Origin: Cellulomonas fimi
GTDB taxonomy: Bacteria > Actinomycetota > Actinomycetes > Actinomycetales > Cellulomonadaceae
Direction of reading: 5' to 3'
DNA length: 64,000 nt
Assembly: GCF_028583725.1 (NCBI RefSeq)
Contig: NZ_CP110680.1
Span: 1,426,001-1,490,000, forward strand
Shown here: piece by piece, positions 25,474-34,881 of the stretch
How positions within the stretch are numbered: position 1 is the first letter of the stretch
Layout of the letters: the number at the start of each line of letters is the position of its first letter
The notes under the pieces: generated by a model
What the model was told of the DNA's origin: nothing
The model's database searches: none
The model's input: the letters and a program-made list of their open reading frames with translations, nothing else
Position numbers and translations under genes: made by a program

Positions 25474-26958
25474 TCAGGCCACCGAGCAGGCCGTGCCGTT
25501 GAGCGAGAACGCGGCCGGCGCGGTGTTGGTGCCGTTGTGGGCGCCGTTGAAGCCGATCTGCGTGCTGCCGCCGGGGGCGAGCGACCCGTTCCACGCGGCG
25601 TTGCGCAGCGTCACCTGTGCGCCGGACTGCGACGACACCGAGGACCACGCCTGCGTGACCGTCTGGCCGGACGGGAAGGCGAACGTCAGCGTCCAGCCGT
25701 TGAGCGCGGACGACGACGTGTTCGTGATCGTCACGTTCGCGGTGAACCCGGTGTTCCACTGGTTGACCGAGTACGCGACCCGGCACGCGCCGACGGGGGT
25801 CGTCGGCGTGGGGGTGGGGGTCGGCGTCGTCGGCGTGGGGGTCGGCGTCGTGGGCGTCGGGGTGGGCGTGGTGGGCGTGGGCGTCGGCGTCGCGCCGAAC
25901 GCGTCCAGGATCGCCGCGTGCGCAGGCTTCTTCGCGTAGCCGTCGTCCCACACGAGGGCGGCGCCCTGGCCCGAGAAGACGTCCGGGACCCACGAGTACT
26001 TGTCGGTGATGCCCCAGACGGTCACGCCCTGGCAGCGGGTCACCTGGAGGCAGGCCTGGACGACCTTCTTGTAGTCCGCGGCCTGCGTCGCGAGCTTGGA
26101 CGCGTCCGACGGCATCTGCATGCGGATGTCGAGCTCGGTGATGCGCACGTCGACGCCGAGGTCGGCGAACCGCTGCAGGTTCTGCCGGAAGTCGCCGGGG
26201 ACCTGCCCGACGATGAGGTGGGACTGGAAGCCGACGCAGTCGATGGGCACGCCGCGCGCCTTGAAGTCCTTGACGAGGTCGTACATCGAGTTGCTCTTCG
26301 CGTTGACGCCCTCGACGTTGTAGTCGTTGATGCAGAGCTTGGCGGTGGGGTCCGCGGCCCGTGCGGCCCGGAACGCCGTCTCGATGTACCCGTTGCCGAG
26401 CTTCTGCTGGAACGGCGAGTCCTGCCGCCGGCCGCCGCCGTCGGCGAACGCCTCGTTGACGACGTCCCACGACGCGACCTTGCCCTCGAAGTGGTCCGCG
26501 ACCTTCGTCACGTGGTTGACCATCGCGCTCTCGAGCGCGGTGCCGTTGAGGTTCTTCGCCCAGTCCGGCAGCTGCGAGTGCCAGACGAGCGTGTGGCCGT
26601 ACAGCTCCTTGCCGGTCGCGGCCGCGTAGCTCGCGACCTGGTCGCCGGAGCCGAAGCTGAAGCTGTTCTGCGACGGCTCGGTCGCGTCCCACTTCATCGC
26701 GTTCTCGGCGACGACGAGGTTGAACTCGGAGTCGGCGATCGACTTGTACGCGGACTCGGACAGGCGGTTCGGGTCGAGCGCGAAGCCGATGTCCTTGCCG
26801 GCGGCGTCGGCCGCCTCCTTGAGGGTCGTGGCGGCGTGCGCCGGGATCGCGACGGCCGTCCCGAGGACGAGCGTCGCGGCGGCCGCGGCGATCGTCGTGC
26901 GCAATGCCGTGCGGGACCGGCGGCTGGTACGGCAGGGTGCGGGTGGTGTGGTGGGCAT
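25474..26958 (-). CDS. Secreted endo-1,4-beta-xylanase, GH10 + CBM2
   Basis: 494 residues from ATG at 26958 with GAGGAG eight nt upstream. Residues 1-44 form a long signal peptide ending IPAHA. Residues 45-360 are a GH10 barrel: acid/base Glu in WDVVNEAF, nucleophile Glu in ITELDIRM, plus the typical [15 protein letters not shown] and [16 protein letters not shown] Thr-Pro linker (about 362-395) joins a C-terminal CBM2 ([28 protein letters not shown]). It cuts the xylan backbone and binds cellulose outside the cell. Divergent from a MarR-type regulator with 138 nt between starts, which may control it. Confidence 0.95.
   Translation of the reverse strand: MPTTPPAPCRTSRRSRTALRTTIAAAAATLVLGTAVAIPAHAATTLKEAADAAGKDIGFALDPNRLSESAYKSIADSEFNLVVAENAMKWDATEPSQNSFSFGSGDQVASYAAATGKELYGHTLVWHSQLPDWAKNLNGTALESAMVNHVTKVADHFEGKVASWDVVNEAFADGGGRRQDSPFQQKLGNGYIETAFRAARAADPTAKLCINDYNVEGVNAKSNSMYDLVKDFKARGVPIDCVGFQSHLIVGQVPGDFRQNLQRFADLGVDVRITELDIRMQMPSDASKLATQAADYKKVVQACLQVTRCQGVTVWGITDKYSWVPDVFSGQGAALVWDDGYAKKPAHAAILDAFGATPTPTPTTPTPTPTTPTPTPTTPTPTPTPTTPVGACRVAYSVNQWNTGFTANVTITNTSSSALNGWTLTFAFPSGQTVTQAWSSVSSQSGAQVTLRNAAWNGSLAPGGSTQIGFNGAHNGTNTAPAAFSLNGTACSVA
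25797..25895 (-). repeat. Thr-Pro linker repeat of the xylanase
   Basis: Repeated GTCGGCGTGGGGGTCGGCGT-type units (about 24-27 nt) encode (TPTPTPT)n between the GH10 and CBM2 domains. Same kind of coding repeat as in the esterase at 9355-9462. Confidence 0.8.
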
Positions 26959-27096
26959 GGAGTCCTCCTCGTCGAGCGGATGCCGCGTGCACACTGCTCG
27001 TGGCATGCGTTCGCCGGGGAGGTGCTGAATCATTTCGGCACGTCGTGGCCTGCAGTTTCGATAGCGTCGTCGTTGCGATCGCCGGAGGGGGAGTCG

Positions 27097-27576
27097 ATGG
27101 TCGAGGGACCGGTCGGGCGTGCCGCGAGCACACGTGAGGCGGCCGAGGCGTGGGAGGCGCTGTTCCGTGCCCAGGTGGCACTCATGCGGCGGTTCCAGCG
27201 GGACGACGTCTGGGACCCGTTGACGATCCGCGAGTACGACGTGCTGTTCACGCTGTCGCGGTGCCCCGGTCTGACCGCGCGGCTCAAGGAGCTCGGCGAG
27301 AGCAGCCTGCTGACCCAGCCCAGCCTGTCCCGGATGGTCGAGCGCCTCGAGGCCGCCGGGCTCGTGGTGCGCGGGCCCGTCCGGGGCGACGCGCGCGGTG
27401 TCGCGGTGACGCTCACGCCCGAGGGCGAGCGCGTGCAGCGGGAGATCGGCCGCCGCCACGTGCGCTCGATCCGCCGCCTCGTCGGCGGGGCGCTGGACGC
27501 CGACGAGCTCGCCGAGCTGCGCCGGCTGACCGACAAGCTGCGCGCCGCACAACCGGGCATTCCCGACCCGTCGTGA
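27097..27576 (+). CDS. MarR-family regulator
   Basis: 159 residues from ATG at 27097, preceded by GGAGGGGGAG. The winged helix is clear: [50 protein letters not shown], the wing [16 protein letters not shown], and a C-terminal dimer helix. It is divergent from the xylanase gene, so autoregulation and xylanase control from the shared 138 bp are plausible. Effector unknown. Confidence 0.85.
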   Translation: MVEGPVGRAASTREAAEAWEALFRAQVALMRRFQRDDVWDPLTIREYDVLFTLSRCPGLTARLKELGESSLLTQPSLSRMVERLEAAGLVVRGPVRGDARGVAVTLTPEGERVQREIGRRHVRSIRRLVGGALDADELAELRRLTDKLRAAQPGIPDPS

Positions 27577-27676
27577 CCCTCGTCTCTCAGGACCTCGGGC
27601 CCATCCGTCCAGGCCACGGCCGGGCGACCATGGAGAAGTCGTCCGAGAGCCGGGCGGCGACACGGAGGGAGCGGGC

Positions 27677-28174
27677 ATGCGGATCCTGGTCACCATCGCC
27701 TCGCGGCACGGGGGCACGTGGGGAATCGGCGAGGTCGTCGCGCAGACGCTGCGCGAGCGCGGTCACGAGGTGACCATGGCGGCACCCGACGACGTGACCG
27801 ACCTCGAGGGCGTCGACGCCGTCGTCCTGGGCTCCGCCGTGTACGTCGCCCACTGGATGCCCGCGGCGCGTGAGCTGGCCGACCGGCTGGCCGACGAGCT
27901 CGCCGCCCGACCCGTGTGGCTGCTGTCCTCGGGCCTCGCGACGCAGCCCGCCGCGAGCGCGAACTCGCCGCACGAGATCCGCTCGCTCGCCGAGCGCATC
28001 GGTGCGCGCGGGCACCGCAGCTTCCACGGCCGCCTCGACCGGTCCGTGCTGTCCTTCGCCGAGCGGGCGACGATCTCCGCCGCGCGCGCCCGCGAGGGCG
28101 ACCACCGCGACATGGCGGCGGTCGCGCGCTGGGCGGGCGAGGTCGCGGACGCGCTGGAGCCCGCGCACGTCTGA
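27677..28174 (+). CDS. Flavodoxin-domain protein (HemG/protoporphyrinogen-oxidase-like)
   Basis: 165 residues, ATG with GGAGGGAG upstream. Starts [27 protein letters not shown], an FMN phosphate loop with His in place of the usual second Thr, followed by [19 protein letters not shown] and [17 protein letters not shown], typical of flavodoxin_5 proteins. It could serve as an FMN electron carrier or oxidase. This organism also carries the coproporphyrin pathway (35955-37893), so a HemG role in haem synthesis is not needed and is unproven. Confidence 0.8.
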   Translation: MRILVTIASRHGGTWGIGEVVAQTLRERGHEVTMAAPDDVTDLEGVDAVVLGSAVYVAHWMPAARELADRLADELAARPVWLLSSGLATQPAASANSPHEIRSLAERIGARGHRSFHGRLDRSVLSFAERATISAARAREGDHRDMAAVARWAGEVADALEPAHV

Positions 28175-28225
28175 GCCGGGTTGACGCGTCGGTGTGCGGC
28201 GGTCGCGTCGACGCGCCGACGTCGT

Positions 28226-29101
28226 CTACCGGGGCTCGGGTTCGCGCAGCGCGCGCAGCTCCGCCGCGACGGCGGTCGGTGACGGCCGGTCGGCGGGCTC
28301 CGTCGCCGTCATGGCGCCCAGCAGCCGCTGCCAGTCCCGTCCGAGGTCGGCCGGCACCTCGACGGGGCGCAGCAGGCGGGCCAGCGAGCTCGTCAGCGGG
28401 TCGCCCGGGTACGCGCGCTCGCCCGTGAGGCACTCGAGCAGCACGAGGCCCAGCGAGTAGACGTCGCTCGCGGGCCCGACGTCGTGGCCGAGCGCCTGCT
28501 CGGGGCTCTGGTAGCTCGCCGTCCCGGACGAGCTGCGCCGGTCGGCCGTCGGTCCGCGGACGGCGTCGACGGCGATCCCGAAGTCGGCGAGGACGACCGG
28601 CAGCGACGGTGCGTCCTGGCGTCCGGCGGGCGCCGCGGTGTCCGAGACGAGCACGTTCGACGGCTTGACGTCCCGGTGCACGATGCCGGCGCCGTGCGCG
28701 TGACCGAGCGCGAGCGCGAGCTGCCGTCCGACGTCGGCCGTGAGGCCGCGGGGGAGCGGGCCGTCGGTGACGCACTCGCGCAGCGTCCGCCCGTCGACGA
28801 GCTCCATGACGAGGTACGCGACGGGGCCGACGCCGTCGACCTGGTCCGCGCCGACGTCGAGCAGCGCCACGAGGTTGGGGTGCGACAGCCCGGCCAGCAC
28901 GCGGGCCTCGGCCGCGTAGCGACGGATCTCGTCACCGTCGGCCGAGCCGAGGTCGAAGAGCTTGACGGCGACCTCGCGGTCGAGCCGGCGGTCGGTCGCC
29001 CGGAAGACCGCACCCGAGCCGCCGCGCCCGAGCGCCGCGCCCAGCCGGTACCGTCGCCCGAGCGTGGCGCCGGCCGGGCTGCGCAGGTCGGTGAGGGGCA
29101 C
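28226..29101 (-). CDS. Soluble Ser/Thr protein kinase
   Basis: 291 residues. A complete Hanks kinase: Gly loop LGRGGSGAVFRAT, Lys in VAVKLFDL, Glu in YAAEARVLAGL, catalytic HRDVKPSNVLV, DFGIAV, activation segment GTASYQSPEQ, and SDVYSLGLVLLECLTG. No transmembrane helix, PASTA or other sensor domain follows, so it is a kinase domain alone in the cytosol. GTG start at 29101 with AAGGA upstream. Divergent from the LacI gene; no obvious substrate nearby. Confidence 0.9.
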   Translation of the reverse strand: MPLTDLRSPAGATLGRRYRLGAALGRGGSGAVFRATDRRLDREVAVKLFDLGSADGDEIRRYAAEARVLAGLSHPNLVALLDVGADQVDGVGPVAYLVMELVDGRTLRECVTDGPLPRGLTADVGRQLALALGHAHGAGIVHRDVKPSNVLVSDTAAPAGRQDAPSLPVVLADFGIAVDAVRGPTADRRSSSGTASYQSPEQALGHDVGPASDVYSLGLVLLECLTGERAYPGDPLTSSLARLLRPVEVPADLGRDWQRLLGAMTATEPADRPSPTAVAAELRALREPEPR

Positions 29102-29235
29102 GGGACGGTCCTTCGGGGTGGCTCTCGACGGTCGGGCGGCGCGTCCGCCGCACCACGACGCTAGGAGGGTGCCCCGGGCACCGCACGTCGAGCGCGCCTC
29201 TTCACCCCATCGTGACCGCGCTGCGATGACAGCCG

Positions 29236-29279
29236 CTTGCGCGATCCTGCAAGTCGCTTGCGCTCGAAGTCGCTACAGT
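29236..29279 (+). promoter_or_regulatory. LacI-gene promoter with CTTGC/GCAAG half-sites
   Basis: CTTGC (29236-29240), GCAAG (29249-29253) and CTTGC (29257-29261) give the LacI-type palindrome GCAAG-tcg-CTTGC. The -10 TACAGT (29274-29279) ends 7 nt before the ATG, so the transcript is probably leaderless. The operator would cover the -35 region: likely autorepression. Confidence 0.55.
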
Positions 29280-29286
29280 GGGTCGC

Positions 29287-30306
29287 ATGTCACGGCGACT
29301 CGCAGAGGTGGCACGCAAGGTCGGCGTCTCCGAGGCGACCGTCAGCCGCGTGCTCAACGGCAAGCCCGGCGTCTCCGACCAGACGCGGGAGGCCGTGCTC
29401 ACCGCGCTCGACGTCCTCGGGTACGAGCGCCCCACCAAGCTGCGCGGCGAGCGGGCCCGTCTCGTCGGACTGGTGCTGCCCGAGCTGCAGAACCCCATCT
29501 TCCCCGCGTTCGCCGAGGTCGTGGGCGGAGCGCTCGCGCAGCAGGGGTTCACGCCCGTGCTGTGCACCCAGACCGCGGGCGGCGTCTCCGAGGCCGACTA
29601 CGTCGAGCTGCTGCTCGGCCAGCAGGTCTCGGGCATCGTGTTCGCCGGCGGGCACTACGCGCAGCGCGACGCGACGCACGACCACTACGAGCGGCTCACC
29701 GGACGGCACCTGCCCGTGGTGCTCATCAACGCGTCGATCGAGGACCTGCCGTTCCCGCGCGTGTCGTGCGACGACGAGGTCGCGATCGAGCAGGCGGTCG
29801 GCCACCTCGCGTCGCTCGGCCACACCCGGGTCGGCCTCGTCCTCGGTCCCGTCGACCACGTGCCGTCCGAGCGCAAGCTCCACGCCGCGCGCGCGGTCGC
29901 CCAGCGGCTCGGGCTCGAGCTCCGCGACGACCAGGTCGTGCGCTCCGCGTACTCGCTCGAGAGCGGTCAGGCCGCCGCGACGCGCCTGATCAAGGCCGGG
30001 GTCACCGGCATCGTGTGCGCGAGCGACCCGCTCGCGCTCGGCGCGATCCGTGCGGCGCGCCGGGCCGGGCTGCGCGTGCCCGACGACGTCTCCGTGGTCG
30101 GGTACGACGACTCCGCCTTCATGAACTGCACCGAGCCGCCGCTCACGACCGTGCGGCAGCCGATCGAGCCGATGGGCCGCGCGGCGATCGACCTGCTGGT
30201 CAACCAGATCAACGGCGCGTCGGTGCCGCAGGAGGAGCTGCTCTTCGAGCCCGAGCTCGTCGTGCGCGGCTCGACCGCCCCTGCCCCCGCGTCCCGCCCC
30301 GCCTGA
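29287..30306 (+). CDS. LacI-family repressor of the alpha-glucoside operon
   Basis: 339 residues from ATG at 29287. N-terminal HTH SRRLAEVARKVGVSEATVSRVLNGK, hinge-region SDQTREAVLTALDVLGY, then the periplasmic-binding-like sensor (LVGLVLPELQNPIFPAFAEVV, VVGYDDSAFMNCTEPPLTTVRQP). No ribosome site precedes it. It lies 353 nt before the GH13 operon in the same direction, and CTTGC half-sites occur in front of both, so it probably represses that operon and itself until a maltose- or trehalose-like sugar binds. Its 3' end runs into a tandem array that includes the stop codon. Confidence 0.88.
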   Translation: MSRRLAEVARKVGVSEATVSRVLNGKPGVSDQTREAVLTALDVLGYERPTKLRGERARLVGLVLPELQNPIFPAFAEVVGGALAQQGFTPVLCTQTAGGVSEADYVELLLGQQVSGIVFAGGHYAQRDATHDHYERLTGRHLPVVLINASIEDLPFPRVSCDDEVAIEQAVGHLASLGHTRVGLVLGPVDHVPSERKLHAARAVAQRLGLELRDDQVVRSAYSLESGQAAATRLIKAGVTGIVCASDPLALGAIRAARRAGLRVPDDVSVVGYDDSAFMNCTEPPLTTVRQPIEPMGRAAIDLLVNQINGASVPQEELLFEPELVVRGSTAPAPASRPA

Positions 30307-30378
30307 CGCGGCCCCGCCCCGCCTGACGTCCCGCCCCGCCTGACGCGCCCCGCCCCGCCTGACGTCCCGCTCCTGACG
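30293..30378 (+). repeat. Stop-codon-spanning tandem array after the LacI gene
   Basis: The 16-mer CCCGCCCCGCCTGACG occurs perfectly four times (starts 30293, 30313, 30330, 30349), with a shortened fifth copy at 30366. The first copy encodes the last codons and the TGA stop of the LacI gene. The rest of 30379-30659 holds the GH13 promoter and no gene. Confidence 0.9.
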
Positions 30379-30529
30379 CGTCCGACACCCGCCTCGCCTC
30401 GTCGCGCCCGCTCGCTTCGTCGCGCCCCCGCGTCGACCACCTCGCCGTACCCGAGAGCGCGGCGACCCGGCGCCACGACTCGCATGCGCGCGGAGTTCCC
30501 GCAGTGATCGGTCACGCTTCGATAACGCA

Positions 30530-30571
30530 CTTGTCGAGTTCTTGCGTCGATATCGTCGTGGGCTTTAGTGT
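30530..30571 (+). promoter_or_regulatory. GH13 operon promoter with CTTGY direct repeats
   Basis: -35 TTGCGT (30542-30547), 18-nt spacer, -10 TAGTGT (30566-30571). CTTGT (30530-30534) and CTTGC (30541-30545), 11 nt apart, overlap the -35 and resemble the half-sites before the LacI gene. The leader to the GTG at 30660 would be about 80 nt. Confidence 0.5.
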
Positions 30572-30659
30572 CCTGCCATCGCGAGGGCGCGCAGCAGCGC
30601 GTCGGCCGCGCCGGATCCACCCGACGCCGTCGTCGGGCCGAGGAGAGACGAGACGTGCA

Positions 30660-32309
30660 GTGACGCAGGCTCAGCCGCAGACCGACCCCACCTGGTGGCG
30701 GGACGCGGTCATCTACCAGGTCTACCCGCGCTCGTTCGCCGACGGGAACGGCGACGGCACGGGCGACCTCGCGGGCCTCCGCTCGCGGCTGCCGTACCTG
30801 CGCGACCTCGGCGTCGACGCGATCTGGGTGACCCCCTGGTACCAGTCGCCGCTCGCCGACGGCGGTTACGACGTCGCGGACTACCGCGCGATCGACCCGG
30901 CGTTCGGCACGCTCGACGAGGCCGAGCAGGTCATCGCGGAGGCGCTCGCGCTGGGGATCCGCACGATCATCGACGTCGTCCCCAACCACGTCTCCGAGCG
31001 GCACGCGTGGTTCCGCGCGGCGCTCGCCGCCGGCCCGGGCAGCCCCGAGCGGGCGCGGTTCTGGTTCCACCCGGGCAAGGGCGAGCACGGCGACGTCATG
31101 CCGACGAGCTGGGTGTCCGACTTCCAGGGCAGCACGTGGACGCGCACGACCAACCCCGACGGCACGCCCGGCGAGTGGTACCTGCACCTGTTCGCGCCGC
31201 AGCAGCCGGACCTCAACTGGTCGCACCCGGACGTGCGTGCGGAGTTCGAGGACGTGCTGCGGTTCTGGTTCGACCGTGGCGTCGCGGGCATCCGCATCGA
31301 CTCCGCGGCGCTGCTGGTGAAGGACGGCGACCTTCCCGAGGTGCCCGAGCAGCCGGGCCCGGGGGAGCACCCGCACGTCGACCGCGACGAGATCCACGAC
31401 GTCTACCGCGCGTGGCGCGCCGTCGCCGACTCCTACGCCGGCACGCGCGTGCTCGTCGGCGAGGTGTGGCTCCAGGACACCGCGCGGTTCGCGCAGTACC
31501 TGCGCCCGGACGAGATGCACACGGCGTTCAACTTCGACTTCATGGCGCGCCCGTGGGACGCCAAGCAGATGCGCGAGTCGATCGACGTGACGCTCGCGGC
31601 GCACGGTCCGGTCGGCGCGCCCGCGACGTGGGTGCTCTCCAACCACGACGTGACGCGGCCGGTGACCCGGTACGGGCGCGAGGACTCGTCGTTCGCGTTC
31701 AGCGCCAAGCGGTTCGGCACGCCGACGGACCTCGCGGTCGGTCGCCGCCGGGCCCGCGCGGCCGCGCTGCTCACCGCCGCGCTGCCCGGCTCGCTGTACG
31801 TGTACCAGGGCGACGAGCTCGGCCTCCCGGAGGTCGAGGACCTGCCGCTCGACGTGCTGCAGGACCCGATGCACGTCCGCTCGGGCGGCGTCGACCCCGG
31901 CCGCGACGGCTGCCGCGTCCCGCTGCCGTGGTCCGGGTCGACCGCGCCGTACGGCTTCAGCACCGCGCCGGCCGAGGGCGGCGACCCCGCGCCCACGTGG
32001 CTGCCGCAGCCCGCCGACTGGGCCGACCTGACCGTCGAGGCGCAGGAGTCCGACCCGACCTCGATGCTCCGCCTGTACCGCGACGTGCTCGCGCTGCGCC
32101 GGGCCGAGCCCGCGCTCGGCGACGGGCCGCTCACGTGGGTGGAGACGACCGGCGACGTGCTCGCGTTCGCCCGCGGCGACGTCACGTGCGTCGTCAACCT
32201 CGGCGCCGACCCGGCGCCGCTGCCTGCCCACACCGACGTCCTGCTGACGAGCGACCCGCTCGACGCAGGCCTGCTGCCACGCGACACAGCCGCGTGGCTG
32301 CGCACCTGA
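30660..32309 (+). CDS. GH13 alpha-glucosidase / oligo-glucosidase
   Basis: 549 residues from GTG at 30660. The GH13 regions are complete: YQVYPRSFADGNGDGTGDL, IDVVPNHVSERHAWF, nucleophile Asp in GIRIDSAALL, acid Glu in VLVGEVWL, and LSNHDVTR. The length and DGTGDL motif fit alpha-1,4/1,6-glucosidases and related transglucosidases. No signal peptide, so it acts on sugars brought in by the ABC transporter encoded next. A longer reading from 30504 would start before the predicted transcription start and is rejected. Confidence 0.9.
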   Translation: MTQAQPQTDPTWWRDAVIYQVYPRSFADGNGDGTGDLAGLRSRLPYLRDLGVDAIWVTPWYQSPLADGGYDVADYRAIDPAFGTLDEAEQVIAEALALGIRTIIDVVPNHVSERHAWFRAALAAGPGSPERARFWFHPGKGEHGDVMPTSWVSDFQGSTWTRTTNPDGTPGEWYLHLFAPQQPDLNWSHPDVRAEFEDVLRFWFDRGVAGIRIDSAALLVKDGDLPEVPEQPGPGEHPHVDRDEIHDVYRAWRAVADSYAGTRVLVGEVWLQDTARFAQYLRPDEMHTAFNFDFMARPWDAKQMRESIDVTLAAHGPVGAPATWVLSNHDVTRPVTRYGREDSSFAFSAKRFGTPTDLAVGRRRARAAALLTAALPGSLYVYQGDELGLPEVEDLPLDVLQDPMHVRSGGVDPGRDGCRVPLPWSGSTAPYGFSTAPAEGGDPAPTWLPQPADWADLTVEAQESDPTSMLRLYRDVLALRRAEPALGDGPLTWVETTGDVLAFARGDVTCVVNLGADPAPLPAHTDVLLTSDPLDAGLLPRDTAAWLRT

Positions 32310-32405
32310 CCCGCCCGGAACCGCCCCGACACCGCCCGACATCGAACCCGCAGTCCCGCCCTGCGGCCGACACCGACCGTCGACCGCACCCACGAAGGAG
32401 TGACG

Positions 32406-33785
32406 ATGAGGTCCTCGCGTCCCACCGCACTGGCCCTGGCCGGTGTGCTCTCGATCGGTCTGCTCACCGCGTGCAGCACCGACGACGCCGACTCGCCCAC
32501 GGGCGAGGACGGCAAGGTCACGATCACCGTCGCGGGCCTCCTGCCGACGGCCGACGACGCCGCGAAGGAGCAGCTCGCCGAGCGCGTCGCCGCGTTCGAG
32601 GAGCAGTACCCCGACATCGACGTCGAGACCGAGGACTACGAGTGGAAGGCGTCGACGTTCACGACGCAGCTCGCCGGCGGCACGCTGCCGAACGTCTTCG
32701 AGATCCCGCTGACCGACGGCAAGACGCTCATCGAGAACGGCCAGCTCGCGGACATCGACGCGCAGGTCAAGGCGCTGCCGTACGGCGACCAGTTCAACGA
32801 GGCGCTCATCGCCAACGGCACGGGCGACGACGGCAAGATCTACGCCGTGCCGGCGAAGTCGATCTACGCGGTCGCGCTGCACTACAACCGGAACCTGTTC
32901 GAGCAGGCCGGCCTGGACCCCGACCAGCCGCCGACCACGTGGGACGAGGTCCGCGAGTACGCCAAGCAGATCCACGACGCCACGGGCGTCGCGGGCTACG
33001 CGATGATGGCGCTCGACAACGCGGGCGGCTGGCAGCTCGCCGCGGGCGCGAACTCGCGCGGCGGCGTCATCGAGACGTTCGACGGCACCGACTACACCGC
33101 GACGCTCGACGACCCGGCGGTCGCGGAGCACCTGCAGTGGCTGCACGACCTCAAGTGGGACGACGGCTCGCTGCTCGACCGCACCGACCTCGGCTGGGGC
33201 GACATCAACACCGAGTTCGCCGCGGGCAACCTCGCGATGTACACGTCGGGCTCGGACGTCTACAACTCGCTCGTCGAGGCCAACGGCGTCACCGCGGACT
33301 GGGGCTACGGCCTCACCGCGATCCCGACGTCGGGCGGTGGCGGCGCGCTGACCGGCGGCACGATGGCCGCGGTCACGAAGCAGTCGACGGACGAGCAGAA
33401 GGACGCCGCCGTCAAGTGGATCGACTGGTGGTACCTGAGCAAGCTGCAGGACCAGGACCAGGCGGTCGCCGACGCGAAGACCCGCGCCGAGGCCGACCCG
33501 GCGCAGGCCGTGGGCACGCCCGTGCTGCCGATCTTCTCGAAGGAGAACTACGAGCAGTCGCAGGAGTGGGTCGCGGACTACATCAACGTCCCGCTCGAGA
33601 ACATGACGGGCTACACCGACGTCATGTTCGACCAGGAGCTCGTGCCCGAGGCGTCGGCCGCGGTGCAGGACCTGTACGCGCAGCTGTTCCCGGTCGTGCA
33701 GGCCGTCATCTCGGACGAGAACGCGGACATCGAGGCGCTGCTCGCGACCGCGAACGAGGCCGGTCAGGCGGCGATCGACGGCTGA
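32406..33785 (+). CDS. Sugar ABC transporter binding lipoprotein (alpha-glucoside operon)
   Basis: 459 residues from ATG at 32406, GAAGGAG 5 nt upstream (the GTG at 32400 would overlap it). Lipobox LLTAC at residue 19-23, then a family-1 binding protein: VTITVAGLLPTADDAAKEQLAERVAAFEEQYP, ANVFEIPLTDG-like cleft, GGALTGGTMAAVTKQS, and PVLPIFSKENYEQSQEW. It captures oligosaccharides, probably alpha-glucosides given the GH13 and LacI neighbours. A strong hairpin follows the stop (33797-33832). Confidence 0.9.
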   Translation: MRSSRPTALALAGVLSIGLLTACSTDDADSPTGEDGKVTITVAGLLPTADDAAKEQLAERVAAFEEQYPDIDVETEDYEWKASTFTTQLAGGTLPNVFEIPLTDGKTLIENGQLADIDAQVKALPYGDQFNEALIANGTGDDGKIYAVPAKSIYAVALHYNRNLFEQAGLDPDQPPTTWDEVREYAKQIHDATGVAGYAMMALDNAGGWQLAAGANSRGGVIETFDGTDYTATLDDPAVAEHLQWLHDLKWDDGSLLDRTDLGWGDINTEFAAGNLAMYTSGSDVYNSLVEANGVTADWGYGLTAIPTSGGGGALTGGTMAAVTKQSTDEQKDAAVKWIDWWYLSKLQDQDQAVADAKTRAEADPAQAVGTPVLPIFSKENYEQSQEWVADYINVPLENMTGYTDVMFDQELVPEASAAVQDLYAQLFPVVQAVISDENADIEALLATANEAGQAAIDG

Positions 33786-33796
33786 CGTCACCCGTC

Positions 33797-33832
33797 GTGC
33801 CGCCGGGTGACGGACCGGTCACCCGGCGGCAC
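33797..33832 (+). terminator. Intercistronic hairpin after the binding-protein gene
   Basis: GTGCCGCCGGGTGAC and GTCACCCGGCGGCAC form a perfect 15-bp stem with a 6-nt loop, beginning 12 nt after the stop and 75 nt before the permease start. It may partly terminate transcription or protect the upstream mRNA, giving more binding protein than permease. Confidence 0.8.
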
Positions 33833-33906
33833 CGCCACGCAGCCCCGCCGCGCACGCGCCGGACCCTCCGGAGCGCTCGCGGCCCGCACGGACCCAGGAA
33901 GGCACC

Positions 33907-34881
33907 ATGACCACGGACGACGCCGTCCTCACCGCCCGCCCGCGGACCGGGCGCCCTCGCAGCGACGGGCCCGCGCCGCGCGTCGTGTCCCGGAACCCGA
34001 GGACGTGGGTCCGCCGCGGCGGCCTGTCCGCGCTGGTGTTCGCGCTGCCGCTCCTGCTGGTGTTCGGCGTCTTCTCGTGGTGGCCGATCGTGTCGGCCGT
34101 CGTGATGAGCTTCCAGGAGACGAACCTCATCGACCCGCCGACGTTCGTCGGGCTGGAGAACTTCCAGGCGATCTTCGCGGACCCGCTGCTGCCGAAGGTC
34201 GTCCGGAACACCGCGTGGTTCGCGCTGCTCGCCCTCGTGTTCGGCTACCCGATCCCGCTGGTCGGCGCGGTGCTCATGAGCGAGCTGCGCCGGCGCAAGG
34301 GCCTGTACTCGGTGCTCGCGTACCTGCCGGTGGTCGTGCCGCCGGTCGTCGCGGTGCTGCTGTGGAAGTTCTTCTACGACCCGCGCCCGCAGGGTGTGTT
34401 CAACACGATCCTCGGCTGGGTCGGCCTCGGGCCGTACTCGTGGCTCAACGACCAGGCGATGGCGATGCCGTCGCTCGTCCTGGAGGCGACGTGGGCCGCG
34501 GCCGGCGGGACGGTCATCATCTACCTCGCGGCGCTCATCGGCGTGCCGTCGGAGCTCTACGACGCGGCCGAGGTCGACGGCGCGTCGGTGTGGCGCAAGG
34601 TCTGGCACGTGACCATGCCGCACCTGCGCGGCGTGCTGTTCATCACCCTGATCCTGCAGGTCATCGGCACGGCGCAGGTCTTCCTCGAACCGTTCCTGTT
34701 CACCAACGGCGGCCCGAACCACGCGACGCTGACCGTGATGCTGTGGGTCTACCAGCTCGCCTTCACGTCGATCGGCAACAACTTCGGGGAGGCGACGGCG
34801 CTCAGCCTGCTCCTCGCGGTGGTGCTCGCCGTCCTGTCGCTCGTCTACTTCCGCCTGACCCGCAGCTGGAGCCAGTCGTGA
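33907..34881 (+). CDS. Sugar ABC transporter permease (MalF-type)
   Basis: 324 residues, ATG preceded by CAGGAAGG. Six helices with SWWPIVSAVVMSF, LENFQAIFADPLLPKVVRNT and the coupling motif ELYDAAEVDGASVWRKVWHV (EAA loop). It overlaps the next permease by 4 nt. No ATPase gene is present in the operon, so a shared MsiK-like ATPase encoded elsewhere is expected. Confidence 0.92.
   Translation: MTTDDAVLTARPRTGRPRSDGPAPRVVSRNPRTWVRRGGLSALVFALPLLLVFGVFSWWPIVSAVVMSFQETNLIDPPTFVGLENFQAIFADPLLPKVVRNTAWFALLALVFGYPIPLVGAVLMSELRRRKGLYSVLAYLPVVVPPVVAVLLWKFFYDPRPQGVFNTILGWVGLGPYSWLNDQAMAMPSLVLEATWAAAGGTVIIYLAALIGVPSELYDAAEVDGASVWRKVWHVTMPHLRGVLFITLILQVIGTAQVFLEPFLFTNGGPNHATLTVMLWVYQLAFTSIGNNFGEATALSLLLAVVLAVLSLVYFRLTRSWSQS

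Noticed and set aside
27677..28174. Flavodoxin gene as the haem-pathway HemG
   Set aside because: The window holds the coproporphyrin-type pathway (cpfC, chdC), which uses a different oxidase, and this gene is not linked to it.
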